DNA of 64,000 bases from Ariolimax columbianus. Taxonomy: Eukaryota; Mollusca; Gastropoda; Stylommatophora; Arionidae. The DNA is taken from assembly GCA_036924085.1 (NCBI GenBank), contig JAVGWX010000004.1, positions 8,455,044 through 8,519,043 on the forward strand. Direction: 5' to 3'. This document shows positions 59,826 through 64,000 of this stretch, piece by piece. A program made the position numbers and the translations under genes. Each line of letters begins with the position of its first letter. Position 1 is the first letter of the stretch. The notes beneath the pieces were generated by a model, which ran no database searches, was not told where the DNA came from, and saw nothing but the letters and a program-made list of their open reading frames with translations.

Positions 59826-61785
59826 TGGTAGGTACTATGAAGTTATTTCTCCGTACACAGACTGTACAATCATTGGTCACCTGGATCGGATAGTCCTTGA
59901 TAATGGTTGTTTGTTTATGTCACTAGACGCTGGTCATTATTGTTTATTCATTTTGTCTGCTAACCTGCCTGTGCTGACATTTCTCTACTGGATCATTTAT
60001 TCGCACACATTCATTGTTCGTGTCGCTGATGTTTAGTTCAGAGTGTTATTTTCATATTTTACATCTCGAATTGTTGTTGTTGTTGTTGTTGCAGAATATC
60101 TGATAGCATTAAGAGCTCTCTAGCCTGGGATCGTTTCCACGTGCTCAGACTGAACACAAAGTGTGAACAGATTATAGCGAGATAAATACTGACAGGCATA
60201 TTGATCTGGTTCTAAGCGTCATCTTCTGGGGATTACACATTGCATATTTCAGATAAATATTGTGCATTTACAGCTCAAATGTTGACATAAGGCGGTTTAC
60301 AAATATATTAATTGGCGCATTTTTGAGTTTTAAAAGAAGAAGCCTTTGAAAGCGATATCTAATTATGGCTCTTGCCAGACGCAGAGAGCGTGTTTCTGTT
60401 GTTTTCAGAGAAGGGATAGGATGTGTATTTATGCGGCCTGTTAACTGTTGACCATAATTCACATATGATTAACTGACTACTTAAACACTTAACAAACAAC
60501 AGATTTACCGACAAAATACCAGAATAGGTTCTTTCCAATAATTTATATAATATATTTGAAAAGATGACATCTGTCTACACAAACAAATGAATGAATTGGA
60601 CCTAATATGTTTTGGATATTAAACTATGAGTGATCGTAACAACGTCCGAAATTGTCATGTTCAATTAGATCAATCTGTTTTTCAAGATTTCATCTGGTTT
60701 TTAAATAATCGAATAATTGTAAACACGTACAAACTAATGCGAGTGCATATTAGTTTAGGTCTGGTTGAGAGAATAATTATATTTTGAGATGTCCGTCATT
60801 TATCTGGAATAAGTCACACGTTTAGACCCTGTCGCAAAGAGAAAATGGTAACATTCAATTTGAAAGTGCATGGGAATTAATAGGAGTGCACATTAACAGT
60901 GAGGAAAATAATTATGATGCTGATAATAAAGATCTCAAAGAAGACATAATATAAGCTGATTAGGAAGAAAACGAACACACGCTTACGGAAAAGATATCCT
61001 TATAGATGTTGATAAAAAGCTTTTTAAATGAACTTTTCTTCTATTTAAGTACAATCAATAAGCGAGGCACGCCGCAGACAAGACAACTTCAAACATGAAA
61101 AGATGAGAAGAGGGCCAAGTGTCTAATCATGTTTAGGTACGAATGTTCCCGTGTCTTGTTAAAAGTGGGAAACCAAGATAATACAAGAAAAACAAGATAG
61201 CCTGTTAATATGAGCGCACACAATCATTTTATTAAAAATAATTTCAAACGGTAGAGATAAACACAACTCTTCCCAGCACATGAACCGAAACATCTTATAA
61301 TGGAATGTAATCATTTATGGACTTTGAAGGAACCCCATTTTTTGCTTTCGAAAAACGTGTTCAGAAGAGTTCTTAATTATCGGAAACTATTTTCACCTTT
61401 GAAATGGAACAGCTTGTTAATGTCTACTTCTTGTAATCTCCATGCCAGCCTTCTATTCCGCGAATCAATCTTTGGTCTCCATGTTTTCTAATGAAATGTC
61501 AAACAGTCGAGATGTATTGTCCTTGTGATGATCAGTCTGTGAAGTATTGCGGGCAACAGAGACCACCAATCAGCTCGTGGCCGGCTACTGATGATTGAAC
61601 AGGTACCCAAGGACAACAAAGTTTAACCCGATCATTGATCCTCAAAGTTTTCAACTTCCTCCAGATTGCGTCAAACAGTAAACAATTGCACTGGCAATAA
61701 AAGTTGATTGATCTATGGGGAGGCAGTTCTGTCATATGGATTCACTTAATTATACGTGTACTGTTTTTCTAAGGTGTGCTGACAG
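59826..61785. other. No recognised gene in about 2 kb
   Basis: A/T-rich unique-looking sequence. A (GTT)n run ending in an acceptor-like gttgttgcag lies at 60072-60093, and a short open stretch follows (ISDSIKSSLAWDRFHVLRLN), but no donor supports an exon. A 75-codon frame at 59809-60036 has no motif. Confidence 0.35.
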
Positions 61786-61897
61786 GGACATCGAGGACTC
61801 TTTGGTCGATGATGAGGTCGATTTACGCAGAATGATTACTAAATATTTAGCGGAATTGCTTGCGAGTCATGTGCGCAGATGTTCGCATGCGCTGTGA
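61786..61897 (+). CDS. Candidate terminal exon of an unrecognised host gene
   Basis: After an acceptor (ctgtttttctaaggtgtgctgacag, AG at 61784-61785) the sequence is open in phase 1: DIEDSLVDDEVDLRRMITKY, then LAELLASHVRRCSHAL and a TGA at 61895-61897. The charged and amphipathic composition looks protein-like. The stop overlaps a possible donor (ct then gtgaga at 61894), so it could equally be an internal exon. No family is recognised. Confidence 0.35.
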
Positions 61898-62089
61898 GAG
61901 CCAATCAACCACTGACTTTGTGACAACAGAAGGTACGAAGATAGATCGGCATTTGATGTGCAGGTCCAGACGAAACTTCAGCCTACAATAATTCCACATG
62001 ATAACTGTCAATCGCAGCGGCCTATGTATTCTGAACAAGATATATGTTTTTGTTTTTAAGAATCGACGGCCCTGCACTCCAGGCATCCC
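61898..62089. other. No recognised feature
   Basis: Short stretch between the candidate exon and the LINE 3' end. Confidence 0.3.
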
Positions 62090-64000
62090 GAAAGGAGCTT
62101 AGTCTCTCTAAGCAAATGGTGCAGGGTAGGGATCCTGATGGTCCCTGTAGTCTACTGCGCTCACAACTTGTTTAATGTTAAAACGTTGCAGAATGTGAAC
62201 TGCTGTTTCGACCATTGCAGTGTCGTCATCTAAGAGGCGGTCATTGATTGATTTCACAATGGCATTCCTATCCATAATTGGAGCTTGTGAAGCCAAAATG
62301 TCACTTCTTTCGTTGCCAGCGTGACCAGGATAGTATGCCCCTGGAGGTTTGAGGCCTTAACAACTGCTATCCACTCGTGCCTAAGCTATCCTTTCTTTCT
62401 GAACCATTTATAAGTACGGCTTGCGCGTCTGTCACGATGACTACCCTTGTTAAAGAAGTCTCAGACATCGATCATAACGCTGAGGTCATTGCTTTCATCT
62501 CCATTCTCAAAATGGATGTTGTTCACATGCAAGACCCACCGCGCTAGGCAACAACCTCTCCTCTCACTCTAGCCGAGAAGTCTCAGCCTGATGTCTCACT
62601 CAGCAACGACCTCTCCTCTCACTCTAGCCGAGAAGCCCCAGCCTGATGTCTCACTCAGCAACGACCTCTCCTCTCACTCTAGCCGAGAAGTCTCAGCCTG
62701 ATGTGCCACTGCACAGCTGATCCGTCAGTATATATAACGGCATCACTATCCTGCGTGTTCTCATTTATCAGCTGATTCATCTCGACCTCTGGACTCCCGC
62801 TGCCCTATTCTCTGCATTTCTTGCCTAAAGTTATGATGACTATGTGGTACTCTATCATTATATTACCAGTATAGACACATTCTCAACTGGGGTGATATAC
62901 CCGATTGTTTTCTCTGTCTGTGCCATCCATGACGCCCCTCTCTTTACTCTTGATCCCCTGATGTCTCTAATACTACTGTTCGCAGGGTGCAGCTTTCTGT
63001 GGTGACATGCATATAGGCTATGACGTGTGCCAGTTTGTGTCTGGATGTCACCGATAGTAATCCCATCATGTACCACGCCTTCACGTTTGGGGTATCTCTA
63101 GTGCAGCCAAGAACCAGCCGCATTCCTTCATTCTGGATGCGGTCCAACCTTTCACACTGTGTACTTGAAAGTGTGAGGATGCCCAATCCGTAATCGATAA
63201 CCAACAGCGGGACCTGACGAAATAGGATGAAAAGGAGGTGCTGTTCCAAGTTGGCAGCAGCCATAGTCTCGAGTGCTCCTGGCACCTTGCTTACATCATG
63301 GTCAACATGGTAATTATAGGAGAGACTGCAATCAAGCGTCACTCTGAGGTATTTTAACCCGTAGAACCTGTCAATTGTACAACCGTCAAATGTGATGCCA
63401 GGGAGTTCAACCTTTACTATGGAATTATTCAAAGAGCACCATATCATTAAGACCTTGTTCTGATTGATCTTGGAGCTTGAGTCGCCACACCACTGTGAGA
63501 TTGCCTGCAAAGTTTCCTGGATGTCTTTGACCAACTCTTGCTAGCCTGAACCAAGTCCTATACGTTAGGATGTCATCTGCAAATGGTAACGTTAGCCCTG
63601 TCCGTGTGGGTTGAATGTTGACCACTTTTACTGAGTAGATGTTGAACTGCACCGGTGAGAGTGGAAACCCTTGAGCCAGTCCTGGACATATTCGCCTCAG
63701 TTCTGAGGTTCAATATCTCACGCGTAGTGCAACTGTTCTTTCAATCAGGGCAGCTGATATTAAACTAACAAGCCACGGGTTTGAACGACACTGTTTAAGA
63801 CATGTCATTACAGTCCCAAAATGTACACGGCTGTATGCGTCGTCAAGTCCGAGAGCCACAGCGACTGTTTCTTGCTTTGACTGAAAACCCTCATACACAT
63901 CACACGCACAAGTTCCAGCTTTACCACAGGTCTCCTTCGCTGTAACTGACCAGCGAATCGGGTAGGATGTGCTCCCGTTCTAGGTAGGACATTATTTTCC
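62090..64000 (-). pseudogene. LINE with RT and RNase H, decayed, running off the window end
   Basis: Minus-strand pieces in order: RT (YEGFQSKQETVAVALGLDDA at 63895, with the LDDA block carrying the first Asp; GLAQGFPLSPVQFNIYSV near 63680; FADD near 63580), thumb (63534-62944, TFDGCTIDRFYGLKYLRVTL, LVIDYGLGILTLSSTQCERL, NEGMRLVLGCTRDTPNV), then RNase H (DAVIYTDGSAV near 62740, RVVIVTDAQAVL near 62440, and the GHAGNERSDILA-like block near 62310). Stops and frameshifts occur throughout, and a 55-bp triplication breaks RNase H. It is a different family from the GAA-tailed LINE. Confidence 0.8.
62549..62713. repeat. 55-bp triplication within the LINE RNase H segment
   Basis: gcaacgacctctcctctcac-type units start at 62549, 62604 and 62659. 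Each equals the RNase H stretch that reads FSARVRGEVVA on the minus strand. 55 is not a multiple of three, so the frame changes with each unit. Confidence 0.9.

Overview
This window looks like a repeat-dominated piece of an animal nuclear genome, most likely a mollusc or another lophotrochozoan. The reasons are the degenerate non-LTR retrotransposons, several decayed mariner-type DNA transposons, tRNA-headed SINEs, long TA microsatellites, intron-type splice signals, the absence of operons or ribosome-binding sites, and one 100-base assembly gap of Ns. The species assignment is inference from element style, not from a marker gene.

Layout. 1-2.0 kb: a mariner 3' half, a LINE relic and a SINE with a perfect 12-bp target-site duplication (TSD). 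2.5-5.5 kb: three adjacent minisatellites, the last holding a LINE 3' tail. 5.5-7.8 kb: mostly unique sequence with a candidate minus-strand exon. 7.8-11.6 kb: an 18-bp array, a chimeric LINE and a very uniform 41-bp array. 12-16 kb: degenerate arrays and a second candidate minus-strand exon. 16-18.3 kb: two decayed mariners between TA arrays. 18.4-28.5 kb: tandem arrays (22, 24, 32, 26, 29 and 21 bp) with LINE tails between them. 28.9-29.6 kb: a palindromic mariner foldback. 34.4-36.0 kb: 46-bp and 23-bp arrays. 37.8-38.9 kb: a TIR-bounded mariner whose DNA-binding helix segment is tandemly repeated. 39-41 kb: a SINE and a short LINE insertion. 41.2-44.8 kb: a nearly full-length but broken RTE-like LINE sitting inside a 37-bp minisatellite. 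45-53 kb: more arrays, a SINE, a short LINE copy and a candidate plus-strand exon. 53-59.8 kb: a SINE, a 90-bp array, then a three-layer nest of retroelements containing a 1077-residue LINE ORF. 62-64 kb: another LINE with RNase H on the minus strand, running off the window end.

How it fits together. There is no operon-like logic. Almost all recognisable coding sequence belongs to mobile elements. Four copies of one I-like LINE family (RT plus RNase H, GAA-repeat 3' tail) can be compared directly: the longest has an open 1077-codon frame but has lost an RT catalytic aspartate (FADD to FADN), while a shorter copy keeps FADD. Tandem arrays add up to roughly 14-15 kb by my own addition, nearly a quarter of the window. 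Several arrays start inside, or directly abut, transposon sequence.

Host genes are represented only by possible single exons: two on the minus strand in compatible phase (15476-15691 and 5773-5900), one on the plus strand at 50164-50275 and one at 61786-61897. None of their products is recognised.
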